Positions 26,336-34,610 of a stretch of DNA of 64,000 bases are shown here, in pieces. The DNA comes from Crocinitomicaceae bacterium (GTDB lineage Bacteria > Bacteroidota > Bacteroidia > Flavobacteriales_D > Crocinitomicaceae). The position numbers and the translations under genes are program-made. Where the stretch lies: positions 296,936-360,935 of the forward strand of contig JAHEMR010000004.1 in the NCBI GenBank assembly GCA_024643545.1, given 5' to 3'. The notes beneath the pieces were generated by a model, which worked only from the letters and a program-made list of their open reading frames with translations, was not told the DNA's origin and searched no databases. Numbering within the stretch: position 1 is the first letter of the stretch; each line of letters starts with the position of its first letter.

Positions 26336-27213
26336 TGTGTTTTCGTCATCGAATCCGGGACACAAATGATGAAATCCGCACGTCCATAATGCTCCTTATC
26401 CAATTTTCGGACATCCGATTGAGTCACCGTTGAAATGGTCAACACCTTGATATCCGGTTGTTTTTGCTGTACATACCATAAAATTCCTTGGTGAAAATCA
26501 GAATGAAAAGCCCCATTAAAATGTAAATGAACGCTTCCTTCTTTTCTTCCAGGATTCGATAAAATAAATTGAGCCATTGTTGCATCCTTGAATGCTTGCG
26601 ATTCAACCATGTTCATTCCCATATTTACACCCATGTGTCCGCCCATTGTAAAAACTTCACGGTATTGAGAGAGCGTTGTATCTACAATAAAATCAATTGG
26701 TGCCATTTGTGATTTAATGGTCAAACTCAAGGTGTCTAGAGACTTCCTGCCTTTTTTAAACAACAATGATGCATATTTGCGTTGCACATTAGAAGCCACA
26801 CAAAACAAGGTGTTTGTTTTCGCAAATTCGACAAGTGGCGCATAATCTGTTTCATAATTTGGCCATAGTCGCATTGTGTCTTTAAACTGCTTTTCCGTTA
26901 AGTTTCCCATCAAATACTGACTCAATAGCTCTTGTTGGTCCTGTTCAAACATTTCGAATCCAAGTTGTAAGTTTGAGCCTACTTCCTCATACATTTCTTT
27001 CGTTAATTCCAATTGCAGCCAATGAGCAATTGGATTGTCATGAAACTCGCCAAATAAGATTAATTCCTTGTGCTCACTTGCTTCAGTCATCTTTTCAAAG
27101 GTTGTTTTTTTTCCTTTAGCGGTGTAAATAACATATGCGGGCATATCCTGAGAATGCAGCATGTTAGCTGGAAATAAACAAAGTGTGATAAGGATAAATC
27201 GAATTAGGTTCAT
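26332..27213 (-). CDS. ChaN/TIKI-superfamily secreted protein
   Basis: 293 residues from the ATG at 27213 (MNLIRFILITLCLFPANMLHSQ signal peptide); the longer ORF start at 27267 would place 18 residues before it. ChaN-family (haem-binding uptake, Tiki_ChaN) hallmarks are LILFGEFHDNPIAHWLQLEL near the N-terminus, LQLGFEMFEQDQQELLSQYL, YAPLVEFAKTN and HLHFNGAFHSDFHQGILWYV. The G-E-x-H-x-x-x and H-x-N-G-x-x-H residues form the family's metal/haem site. It lacks a lipobox, unlike Campylobacter ChaN. Role in iron/haem handling is family-based inference. Confidence 0.85.
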   Translation of the reverse strand: MNLIRFILITLCLFPANMLHSQDMPAYVIYTAKGKKTTFEKMTEASEHKELILFGEFHDNPIAHWLQLELTKEMYEEVGSNLQLGFEMFEQDQQELLSQYLMGNLTEKQFKDTMRLWPNYETDYAPLVEFAKTNTLFCVASNVQRKYASLLFKKGRKSLDTLSLTIKSQMAPIDFIVDTTLSQYREVFTMGGHMGVNMGMNMVESQAFKDATMAQFILSNPGRKEGSVHLHFNGAFHSDFHQGILWYVQQKQPDIKVLTISTVTQSDVRKLDKEHYGRADFIICVPDSMTKTH

Positions 27214-27248
27214 GTACAATGGTTTAAGGTTTGTTCGACTAAATTTAA

Positions 27249-27256
27249 TATATTTG
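27249..27256 (+). promoter_or_regulatory. -7 promoter box of the FadL-like gene
   Basis: TATATTTG, an exact TAnnTTTG match, 20 bases before the GTG start. A TTTG lies 15 bases upstream (27230-27233), a little closer than the usual 17-23. Confidence 0.5.
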
Positions 27257-27276
27257 GTACAACCCAAGCTTTTTGT

Positions 27277-28512
27277 GTGAAATCTTTATCTAAAATTTCC
27301 TGTTTAACCAGTGCAATGTTCGTTGCTTTATCTTCTTTTGGACAAGGATTTCAAGTTAACTTTCAAGGTCAAAAACAGCAAGGAATGGGGTGTGCTGGAA
27401 GTGCGCTGAATGCAGATGCCTCCAGTTTGTTCTTTAATCCTGGGGCGAGTGCATTTGCCAACAACTCAGAAATAAACCTTGCTGGAACGCCTATTTTCGC
27501 ACATGTGCTTTACACCGATTCTGTCTCACAAACGAGTTACCGCACAAATAATCCTGTGGGAACACCATTTTCGATGTATGGAATTTACCGGTTTAAAAAG
27601 TCATTAGAACCACTTTCGGTAGGATTAGCAATGTATACACCTTTTGGTAGCACCGTTCAATGGGAACCAAATTGGATTGGACGCTTTGCCTTAACTCGTT
27701 TATCCCTGAAAGCGATATTTTTTCAACCTACTTTATCCTACAGAATCAATGAACGACTTGGGATCGGTGCTGGATTTGTAATTAGCAATGGCAGTGTTAA
27801 CTTACAAAAAGACATACCTGTGCAAGATAGTTTAGGAAATTATGGTCATGCCGAATTAGCAGGAAAAGCGATTGGTTTTGGATTTAATGCTGGGATGCTT
27901 TATCATGTGAACGAACGATTTTCCATGGGATTTACCTACCGATCTAAAGTGAATATGTCCGTGAAAAATGGAATTGCAACATTCACAGTTCCAACTGCAT
28001 TAGCGACTAGTTTTCCAAATGGAACGTTTTCTAGTCAGTTACCCTTGCCGAGTGTACTTACACTTGGACTCAGTTTTAAATCGAATTCGAAGTGGAGTTT
28101 CGTGTTGGATATTAACCGGGTGAACTGGAAAGTATACGATACCTTAGCTTTTGATTACGCACTGAATACAAGTACTCTCAGTGACACTAAATCCGCTCGG
28201 AACTATGAAAGCATTTTTGCTTTCCGAGGTGGAGCAGCTTATTCTGCAACAAAAAAATGGACTTTCCGCTTAGGTAGTGGATTTGGATTTACGCCCGTTC
28301 AATCCGGATATGTAACACCAGAAACACCGGATGCGAACCGTCTTTATGGAACCTGTGGTTTCAGTTTTATGGCAAATGAACATTTTTCCATTGATGCAGC
28401 GCTTTATGCAACGCGCATGCAGCGAACAGATAAAAACATTGAAACCCAATTGAATGGAACATTTACTTCCATTGCTTTTGCGCCCGGATTTTCTTTAAAC
28501 TATAAATGGTAA
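27277..28512 (+). CDS. OmpP1/FadL-family outer-membrane channel
   Basis: 411 residues, GTG start, signal peptide MKSLSKISCLTSAMFVALSSFGQ. FadL/TodX family long-chain fatty acid or hydrophobic-compound transporter: NFQGQKQQGMGCAGSALNAD with SSLFFNPGA is the typical N-terminal hatch, and YTPFGSTVQWEPNWIGRF, FFQPTLSYRINERLGIGAGF and the C-terminal barrel strands follow. It leads a co-directional run with an SGNH lipoprotein (TAATG overlap), a secreted esterase and a PHM-like oxidase, suggesting uptake of the hydrophobic products those enzymes release (inference). Confidence 0.9.
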   Translation: MKSLSKISCLTSAMFVALSSFGQGFQVNFQGQKQQGMGCAGSALNADASSLFFNPGASAFANNSEINLAGTPIFAHVLYTDSVSQTSYRTNNPVGTPFSMYGIYRFKKSLEPLSVGLAMYTPFGSTVQWEPNWIGRFALTRLSLKAIFFQPTLSYRINERLGIGAGFVISNGSVNLQKDIPVQDSLGNYGHAELAGKAIGFGFNAGMLYHVNERFSMGFTYRSKVNMSVKNGIATFTVPTALATSFPNGTFSSQLPLPSVLTLGLSFKSNSKWSFVLDINRVNWKVYDTLAFDYALNTSTLSDTKSARNYESIFAFRGGAAYSATKKWTFRLGSGFGFTPVQSGYVTPETPDANRLYGTCGFSFMANEHFSIDAALYATRMQRTDKNIETQLNGTFTSIAFAPGFSLNYKW

Positions 28513-29822
28513 TGAATAAACTTCACGTCATCGGACTATTTATTTTTACCACACTAGGGATGCTCTCTTGCGAACCTAAAATAAAAACCAAAAGTCCTAA
28601 CAAAGGTGAACTAGATGTTACAAAGGTAATTTTCATTGGAGACGGACAAATGGCCGGATACATGAATGATGGCTTGAAAAACGAGGGTCAGAAAAATTCC
28701 TTAGCGAACATTCTTGCAGCACAATTTGAGCTAATTGGATCGAATCAAGCGAAGCTTCCTTGGTTGAACAGTTCTTCCATTGGTATCAGTACCGCTGGAC
28801 TTGCGCCCTTTCACTTGGGATATAAAACAGATTGTCAGGGAAATGTTTCCTTGTCACCTGTCAGGGATGCCAACATAGGAGATTTAAGCTGTTTAACCCA
28901 ATCCTGTTATCAAGCAAATAGTCCATTTACCGTTTTTGGTATTCCCGGATTAAGATTAAACCAATTTACGAATAGCGCATTGGCGAACACGAATCCATTT
29001 TATAACCGTATGTGCTCTTCTCCATCTGTTAGCTTATTGGATGAAATAATATCCCAACAAGCTTCATTCTTTCAATTATACATAGGACTTGAGGATGTAT
29101 TGGATTACGCAAAATCAGGGGGAACCCATGAATCCTTGCCTTCAGCATTGAACTTTCAACAAAACTATGAACAAGTCATTCAAAACTTAACAGCAAATGG
29201 TGCAAAAGGTGCAATTGCTACGATTCCTGACGTTACATTAATGCCTTATTTCACGACAATTCCGTGGAATGGTTTAAGCTTAGACAATACCAATGTTGGA
29301 ACCTTAAATAGCATTTACAATCCACTTGGATATTACTTTCAATTAGGCGCGAATCCATTCATGATGGTAGATTCTACTGCAAATATGTTTGCGGTACGGC
29401 AAATTAAATCCAAAGAATTAATATTACTGAGCCTCCCATTAGACTCCGTTAAATGCAATCAAATGGGTGTACTATTTCCTATTCGAGATGAATTTATTTT
29501 AGATGAAGGAGAAATAAATGTGTTACGAGCAAAAATTCAGTCGTACAATAATTTCATTCGTCAAATCGCTCAAACATACAATTTAGCCCTCATAGAAACA
29601 GATCAATTTGTTTCAAAATTGGCGGATGGATTCACTTATAACGGCGTGAATATGAGTGCTAAATTTGTCTCTGGTGGAGCATATTCATTAGATGGAATTT
29701 ATTTGAATCCTCGTGGTAATGCCCATTTTGCAAATGCCGTTATAAAAGCAATAAACAAAAAATACAACTCAACTATACCAGAAGTAGATGCCAATAAATT
29801 TGACGGTGTACGCTTCCCATAA
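28512..29822 (+). CDS. SGNH/GDSL-hydrolase-like lipoprotein
   Basis: 436 residues from the ATG at 28512, which overlaps the FadL stop (TAATG); an ATG at 28506 adds only two residues. Lipobox LGMLSCEP. An SGNH-like start KVIFIGDGQMAGYM (GDG-Q in place of GDS-L) and a block V-like end DGIYLNPRGNAHFANAVIKAIN are visible. The nucleophile Ser is not in the canonical GDSL position, so enzymatic activity is uncertain. Bacteroidetes paralogues of this type commonly sit beside FadL-family channels, which fits a lipid esterase or binding role. Confidence 0.75.
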   Translation: MNKLHVIGLFIFTTLGMLSCEPKIKTKSPNKGELDVTKVIFIGDGQMAGYMNDGLKNEGQKNSLANILAAQFELIGSNQAKLPWLNSSSIGISTAGLAPFHLGYKTDCQGNVSLSPVRDANIGDLSCLTQSCYQANSPFTVFGIPGLRLNQFTNSALANTNPFYNRMCSSPSVSLLDEIISQQASFFQLYIGLEDVLDYAKSGGTHESLPSALNFQQNYEQVIQNLTANGAKGAIATIPDVTLMPYFTTIPWNGLSLDNTNVGTLNSIYNPLGYYFQLGANPFMMVDSTANMFAVRQIKSKELILLSLPLDSVKCNQMGVLFPIRDEFILDEGEINVLRAKIQSYNNFIRQIAQTYNLALIETDQFVSKLADGFTYNGVNMSAKFVSGGAYSLDGIYLNPRGNAHFANAVIKAINKKYNSTIPEVDANKFDGVRFP

Positions 29823-29836
29823 TTAAACCTAATACT

Positions 29837-31135
29837 ATGAAAAAAATCACCTTCCTTTTTGCTTTTGTTTGGAGCTTCTCCACTTTCGCTCAATCACCAT
29901 GCAGCAGTGGGCGTTATGCCAACGATGTTTTCACAAACTTTACGGTCACAAGTGATGTCGTATACGGCCAAAATACCACTTGGAGTGGAGCAGCAAATCA
30001 ATTGAAACTTGACTTTTATGAACCCACTGGCGATACAGAACTTGCAAGACCTTTGATTATTTGGGTACATGGTGGAAGTTTTATCGGAGGATCAAAAACA
30101 GACAACGATGTAAAAACATGGTCGGAAAGTTTTGCGAAGAAAGGATACGTGTGCGCAAGCATAGATTACCGATTAGGATTCTTCCCATTTGATTCTGCGA
30201 ATGCGGTAAAAGCTGTTGTACGAGCGGTACAAGATTTGAAAGCTGCCATTCGTTATTTTTACAAGGATTGTCAAACAACGAACCTTTATAAAGTAGATAC
30301 AAACCATATTTTCATCGGTGGTAGTTCTGCTGGCGCAATTACGGCATTGCATGTAGCTTATTTGAATGATCCTTGTGAGATTTCCGATTACCTAAATGCA
30401 AGTACCATAAATACACTTGGTGGATTAGAAGGAAACAGTGGCAATCCGGGTTATTCAACAAAAGTACATGCAGTCATCAATGGCTGCGGAGCATTAGCGC
30501 GTTACAGCTGGTTAGAAGCGGGTGATATTCCACTTTGCTCCTTTCACGGGACAGCCGACGGAACAGTGAAATACAATCGTGGAGTTGTAAATCCTGGAAC
30601 GCCTTTAATGTACCTTGATGGAAGTCGCATGTTGCACGAACGTGCTTGTGCCGTTGGAGTTGAAAGTCAATTTTACACCTTTCCTGGAGCACCACATGTT
30701 CCTTATTTAGCCAACACGGCATACATGGACACGAGTATTCGCTTCGTTCGTGACTTTTTAGTCAACCAAATGGGATGCAGTGAAACAATGCTTCAACCAG
30801 CCAATAATCCGATGCAAACAGCAACCCTTTACGCCACAAATTACTGTGATGGCAGTCCTGTAAACGAGGTATGTTCAACGTCCGGCTTAACGGAAGATCA
30901 ATTAACATTGAATGTATATCCAAATCCGAGCAACGGTCAACTAAACATTTCTGTGGAAGGTGCTCAAATTGAACAATTGCATGTATTGGACTTATTGGGC
31001 AAAACTCACTTCATTCTTGAAAAGGTTCAGCAGGAAGAATTTGATTTTAGTATGATGCCAAACGGAACCTATTTTGTTTCCCTTCGTTTATCAAACGGAC
31101 AAGAACTTATGAGGCCATTCATTATTCAACATTAA
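29837..31135 (+). CDS. T9SS-exported alpha/beta-hydrolase (carboxylesterase-like)
   Basis: 432 residues. Signal peptide at 1-19. Oxyanion-hole HGG at 78-80 (LIIWVHGGSFIGG), nucleophile elbow G-x-S-x-G at 162-166 (GGSSAGA, Ser164), and a catalytic His candidate in FPGAPHVPYL. The C-terminal T9SS type A sorting domain begins near LNVYPNPSNGQLNISV and ends MRPFIIQH. A surface or secreted esterase/lipase is predicted. The next gene starts at its stop codon (TAATG). Confidence 0.87.
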   Translation: MKKITFLFAFVWSFSTFAQSPCSSGRYANDVFTNFTVTSDVVYGQNTTWSGAANQLKLDFYEPTGDTELARPLIIWVHGGSFIGGSKTDNDVKTWSESFAKKGYVCASIDYRLGFFPFDSANAVKAVVRAVQDLKAAIRYFYKDCQTTNLYKVDTNHIFIGGSSAGAITALHVAYLNDPCEISDYLNASTINTLGGLEGNSGNPGYSTKVHAVINGCGALARYSWLEAGDIPLCSFHGTADGTVKYNRGVVNPGTPLMYLDGSRMLHERACAVGVESQFYTFPGAPHVPYLANTAYMDTSIRFVRDFLVNQMGCSETMLQPANNPMQTATLYATNYCDGSPVNEVCSTSGLTEDQLTLNVYPNPSNGQLNISVEGAQIEQLHVLDLLGKTHFILEKVQQEEFDFSMMPNGTYFVSLRLSNGQELMRPFIIQH

Positions 31136-32706
31136 TGATTAATATGAAAAAAATTAGTTTTCTACTCAGTTTTACTTTCTACATTTTTACCAATGTATCC
31201 GCACAAACCTGGAGCGGTGAAGTAGCACAAATTTTCTACGATAAATGTACGAAATGCCATCATCCAGGTGGTGCCGCACCCAATTCATTGATGACCTTTA
31301 ACGATGTGAGTCCGATGGCTTCACTCGTATACCAATGCATCAATACCAATGAAATGCCGCCATGGCCACCAGATAATAACTACCAACAATATTTACATAA
31401 TCGTTCCTTAAGTGCTACCGAGAAATCGACCATATTAACTTGGCTCGACCTTGGTTTTCCAGAAGGTAATGCGTCAGCTACACCACCTCCACCGGTTTAT
31501 TCGGGAAGTTCATTTCTTGGAAATGGTGATTTAACTGTTCAGATTCCAACATACATGAGTAAGGCGATTTCTCATGATGACTATGTATGTTTTTCCATTC
31601 CGACTAATTTAACTCAAAACAGAATCATTAAAGCAGTTGAGGTAATTCCAGGAAACCGAGAAATTGTGCACCATGCTTTGGTTTTCGTCGACCCTACAAG
31701 CGCAGAAAGTACGGATACACTCGATGGAAATTGTGCGAGTCCAAGTTATGCTTCGACAAAATTAATCACAGGATACACTCCGGGTGCCACCCCCATGATT
31801 TTACCATCTGTTGACCCGCTCAAATTGGGAATTGATATTGGTCCGGGCTCAAGTATCTACTTTGCCATGCATTATCCCATGGGAAGTTATGGGGCTTTTG
31901 ACAGCACTAAAGTGATCATCCATTTTTATCCGCTTGGCACAACAGGTGTCCGGCAAATTTCAGCTGGTCCGCTCATAGGAAACAATAACTTTACACTACC
32001 CGCAAATCAAGAAACCACTTTGACGGCTCAATTCCCCTCGAGTGGAACAGGATTGCCGTCAAGTTATTCCGTTCTTTCCGTTTTTCCTCATATGCATTTA
32101 TTAGGGAAAAATATTAAAGCGTATGCATATAAACCTAATTTGGATACGATCAAATTCGTAAACGTGCCTAAATGGAATTTCATGTGGCAGGACTTCTATT
32201 TTTTCCAGCACATTCAAAAAGTACCTGCTGGATATAAGTTAAAAGGAGAGGCAACATATGACAACACAACGTTAAATGTTCACAATCCAAATAATCCACC
32301 TCAAAACGTGTATAGCGGATTTAATACAACAGATGAGATGTTTCTTGTTTACTTTCATTACTTACCTTATCAAAACGGTGATGAAACCTATGACTTAAAT
32401 CAATTTGTCAACGCAAGTATAGGTGACTACCTCCCTAATGAATCTGGTTCCATTCAAGTTTTTCCAAATCCATTTAACAAGGGCTGTGACATTCATTTGC
32501 CAGAGAAACTAGGGGTAAATGACCAAGTTTATGTGTACACTGCTTCGGGAGAATTGATCCGAAAACTAACCAGTGTGAACGGCATTCAAGACTTACATTG
32601 GGACGGGAACAATGACCAAGGAAACGAAGTCTCCAATGGACTTTTCTACGTTTCAGCTAGAATTGGCAATCAATTATTGTCAAAAAAGATAATGAAATTG
32701 GATTAA
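31135..32706 (+). CDS. T9SS-exported cytochrome c / PHM-like copper monooxygenase
   Basis: 523 residues counted from the ATG at 31135, which overlaps the esterase stop; ATG 31144 (MKKISFLLSFTFYIF) is equally possible and gives a cleaner signal peptide. Haem c motif C38-T-K-C41-H42 with a possible axial Met in NEMPPWPPD (Met74). The copper type II ascorbate-dependent monooxygenase fold shows the full ligand set: H179/H180 (EIVHHALVF) and H246 (FAMHYPMG) for one copper, H319/H321 (FPHMHLLG) and M402 (TTDEMFLVYFHYL) for the other. C-terminal FlgD/T9SS-like domain from QVFPNPFNKG to the end. The substrate is unknown; hydroxylation or oxidative cleavage at the cell surface is inferred. Confidence 0.85.
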   Translation: MINMKKISFLLSFTFYIFTNVSAQTWSGEVAQIFYDKCTKCHHPGGAAPNSLMTFNDVSPMASLVYQCINTNEMPPWPPDNNYQQYLHNRSLSATEKSTILTWLDLGFPEGNASATPPPPVYSGSSFLGNGDLTVQIPTYMSKAISHDDYVCFSIPTNLTQNRIIKAVEVIPGNREIVHHALVFVDPTSAESTDTLDGNCASPSYASTKLITGYTPGATPMILPSVDPLKLGIDIGPGSSIYFAMHYPMGSYGAFDSTKVIIHFYPLGTTGVRQISAGPLIGNNNFTLPANQETTLTAQFPSSGTGLPSSYSVLSVFPHMHLLGKNIKAYAYKPNLDTIKFVNVPKWNFMWQDFYFFQHIQKVPAGYKLKGEATYDNTTLNVHNPNNPPQNVYSGFNTTDEMFLVYFHYLPYQNGDETYDLNQFVNASIGDYLPNESGSIQVFPNPFNKGCDIHLPEKLGVNDQVYVYTASGELIRKLTSVNGIQDLHWDGNNDQGNEVSNGLFYVSARIGNQLLSKKIMKLD

Positions 32707-32707
32707 A

Positions 32708-32739
32708 TTGCTTGAATTAGCAGAATTTTCATATTTTTG
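32708..32739 (+). promoter_or_regulatory. Promoter of tRNA-Cys
   Basis: TTG at 32708-32710, 21-base spacer, TATTTTTG at 32732-32739 (exact TAnnTTTG), ending 10 bases before the tRNA 5' end. A second TTG at 32712 gives a 17-base spacer. Confidence 0.7.
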
Positions 32740-32749
32740 CAACCCTGAT

Positions 32750-32820
32750 GGTCTCATGGCCGAGCGGTTAGGCACCGGTCTGCAAAACCGTCTACAGCAG
32801 TTCGAATCTGCTTGAGACCT
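32750..32820 (+). tRNA. tRNA-Cys (GCA)
   Basis: 71-base cloverleaf: acceptor GGTCTCA/TGAGACC with discriminator T, D-arm GGCCGAGCGGTTAGGC, anticodon loop CTGCAAA (GCA at 32782-32784), T-arm CAGCAG-TTCGAAT-CTGCTT. CCA is not encoded. The top pair of the anticodon stem is a C-T mismatch. Confidence 0.95.
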
Positions 32821-32824
32821 CTTG

Positions 32825-32855
32825 AAAAAAGCTCTGTGAAAACAGGGCTTTTTTT
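32825..32855 (+). terminator. Terminator after tRNA-Cys
   Basis: A-run, GCTCTG/CAGGGC stem (one G-T pair) with loop TGAAAA, then seven T. Confidence 0.85.
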
Positions 32856-32897
32856 ATTTTCAGCTTCCTTCCGAGGACTATTTTCAATGAATTTACA

Positions 32898-33048
32898 TTA
32901 AGAATTTGTTAAGTTTTTTCGGTTAGAAATATGGAATCTTAGCGTTAAAGCATCATATTGATGCAAATAGGAGAAAAAATATGTGAAAAATGATGCTTCT
33001 TCTTGACTATAAACAAGAAGTTAAGTTTAGGAAGTAACAAAAGTTTTA
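32898..33048 (+). promoter_or_regulatory. Structured upstream region of the exbB operon
   Basis: About 245 bases between the tRNA terminator and exbB hold no gene. They contain TTAAGA-N5-TTAAGT (32898-32914), GCATCA-TAT-TGATGC (32950-32964), the longer pairing AAGCATCAT (32948-32956) with ATGATGCTT (32990-32998), and the hairpin CTTCTTG-ACTATAAA-CAAGAAG (32999-33020). The GCATCA element is thus present three times in alternating orientation, which suggests an operator or mutually exclusive leader hairpins. Confidence 0.5.
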
Positions 33049-33056
33049 TATATTTG
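33049..33056 (+). promoter_or_regulatory. -7 box of the exbB-exbD-tonB operon
   Basis: TATATTTG, exact TAnnTTTG, 45 bases before the exbB ATG. No TTG is found at the usual upstream distance, so an activator may be needed. Confidence 0.5.
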
Positions 33057-33101
33057 GCATTCGAAAAATTTAAAAATTAGAAACATTAAAATCTATTTAT
33101 C

Positions 33102-33905
33102 ATGAACAAAAACAAAAAGACGGCAGGAGGATTTTCAGCAATCGTTTCGTTTCTCGCTATTGCTATTGCACTAGTAGCAGGAGCATTGATTTACAGTAAA
33201 GTTTTTGGTGACCCAAGTAACTTCGTTGATAACGATCCTACAGGTGAACCAATGGAAGGGAATTTATACGGAGTAATCTACAAAGGTGGATTCATCGTGC
33301 CAATTCTAGTAGCAATTAACTTAATCATTATCATTTTCTCTATCGAGCGTCTTGTTACCTTGCTTATGGCAAATGGAAAAGGGAATACAGATAAATTCAT
33401 CGCGGCTATTAAAGGGCACATGGATAAAAAAGATTTCAAAGCGGCAATCGCACATTGTGACAAACAAAAAGGTTCTTTGGCGAATGTAGTACGCGCTGGA
33501 CTTGAGAAATATGAGCACATCAACGGTGATTCAAGTTTAACAAAAGAACAAAAATTAGAGTCTTTGAAAAAAGAATTAGAAGAAGCGACATCTTTAGAGT
33601 TGCCAATGCTTTCTAAAAACTTAGCTGTTCTTTCTACTAGTGCATCGATTGCAACATTAATCGGTTTGATCGGAACAGTATTAGGGATGATTCGTTCATT
33701 TGCTGCGATGTCAAAAGGTTCACCAGATACAGCTGCACTTGCGACAGGTATCTCTGAGGCCTTAATCAACACGGCATTCGGTATTACCGCATCAACGTTA
33801 GCGATCATTTTGTACAATTTCTTCTCTACGAAAATTGATACAATGACATACAGCATCGACGAAGCAAGCTTCACAATTGTTCAGGATTTCTCTGCAACAA
33901 ACTAA
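33102..33905 (+). CDS. exbB: MotA/TolQ/ExbB proton-channel protein
   Basis: 267 residues with three membrane segments: FSAIVSFLAIAIALVAGALIY, PILVAINLIIIIFSIERL, and the long C-terminal pair LAVLSTSASIATLIGLIGTVLGMI ... ALATGISEALINTAFGITASTLAIILYNFF. The G-L-x-G-T-V-x-G-M motif is the family signature. With two ExbD proteins and TonB it forms the inner-membrane motor that energises TonB-dependent receptors such as the one at 17528. First gene of a closely spaced operon. Confidence 0.93.
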   Translation: MNKNKKTAGGFSAIVSFLAIAIALVAGALIYSKVFGDPSNFVDNDPTGEPMEGNLYGVIYKGGFIVPILVAINLIIIIFSIERLVTLLMANGKGNTDKFIAAIKGHMDKKDFKAAIAHCDKQKGSLANVVRAGLEKYEHINGDSSLTKEQKLESLKKELEEATSLELPMLSKNLAVLSTSASIATLIGLIGTVLGMIRSFAAMSKGSPDTAALATGISEALINTAFGITASTLAIILYNFFSTKIDTMTYSIDEASFTIVQDFSATN

Positions 33906-33935
33906 TTGTTGGTTTAACATTTAAAGGAACAAGCA

Positions 33936-34604
33936 ATGCCTAAATTAAAAATACCTAAAAGTTCTCCTTCTATAGACATGACGCCTATGGTGGACTTGGC
34001 ATTCTTGCTTGTTACATTCTTTATGTTGGCCGCTTCTTTCCGCGCAAGTGAACCCGTTACGGTAAATACACCTTCAAGTATCAGTGATAAATTCATCCCT
34101 GAAAACGTAATTATGGTGACCATTGACCAAGATGGACGTGTGTTCTTTAACTTGTCAGGAGCTGAAGCAAGACGTGAAATGCTTACAAATATGATTGGTA
34201 AGTATAAAATGAGCCTTTCTGAAGAACAAATAGAAAAGTTCACGTTCATGTCAACATTTGGTTGTACCATGCAAGAATTACCTTCTTACATTGATACAGG
34301 TGCGGATGATCGCATCACCTTCCAAACAAAAGGTATTCAAGTGGATTCAACAAAAACAAATGAATTATACGACTGGATTAGCTACGCTGGTACTGCCGCT
34401 TTAAACTCTGCAAAAACAAAGTTCGAAGAAGCAAAATTGAAAGGCGAAAATCCAGACGCGGATGATTTTAAACCGAAATTCATTCTTCGAGTTGACTCCA
34501 AAACAAAATACAAAAAAGCGGAAGATGTTATCAATGTGTTCAGGGAATTGAACTTAAATAACTTGAATTTCATAACTTCTTCGGAGCTCGCTCCGATAAA
34601 TTAA
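33936..34604 (+). CDS. exbD: ExbD/TolR biopolymer transport protein (first copy)
   Basis: 222 residues. An N-terminal basic tail is followed by IDMTPMVDLAFLLVTFFML, the single ExbD membrane helix with the proton-relay Asp in MVDLAF. The periplasmic part is longer than in E. coli ExbD (141 aa), with an insert, and ends KYKKAEDVINVFRELNLNNLNF, the usual ExbD C-terminal fold. Paralogous to the next gene; such pairs are normal in Bacteroidetes Ton systems. Confidence 0.92.
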   Translation: MPKLKIPKSSPSIDMTPMVDLAFLLVTFFMLAASFRASEPVTVNTPSSISDKFIPENVIMVTIDQDGRVFFNLSGAEARREMLTNMIGKYKMSLSEEQIEKFTFMSTFGCTMQELPSYIDTGADDRITFQTKGIQVDSTKTNELYDWISYAGTAALNSAKTKFEEAKLKGENPDADDFKPKFILRVDSKTKYKKAEDVINVFRELNLNNLNFITSSELAPIN

Positions 34605-34610
34605 TCAGAC

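Noticed and set aside
33278..33874. 198-codon minus-strand ORF inside exbB
   Set aside because: Antisense to a strongly conserved ExbB; the product has no signal, domain or sensible start.
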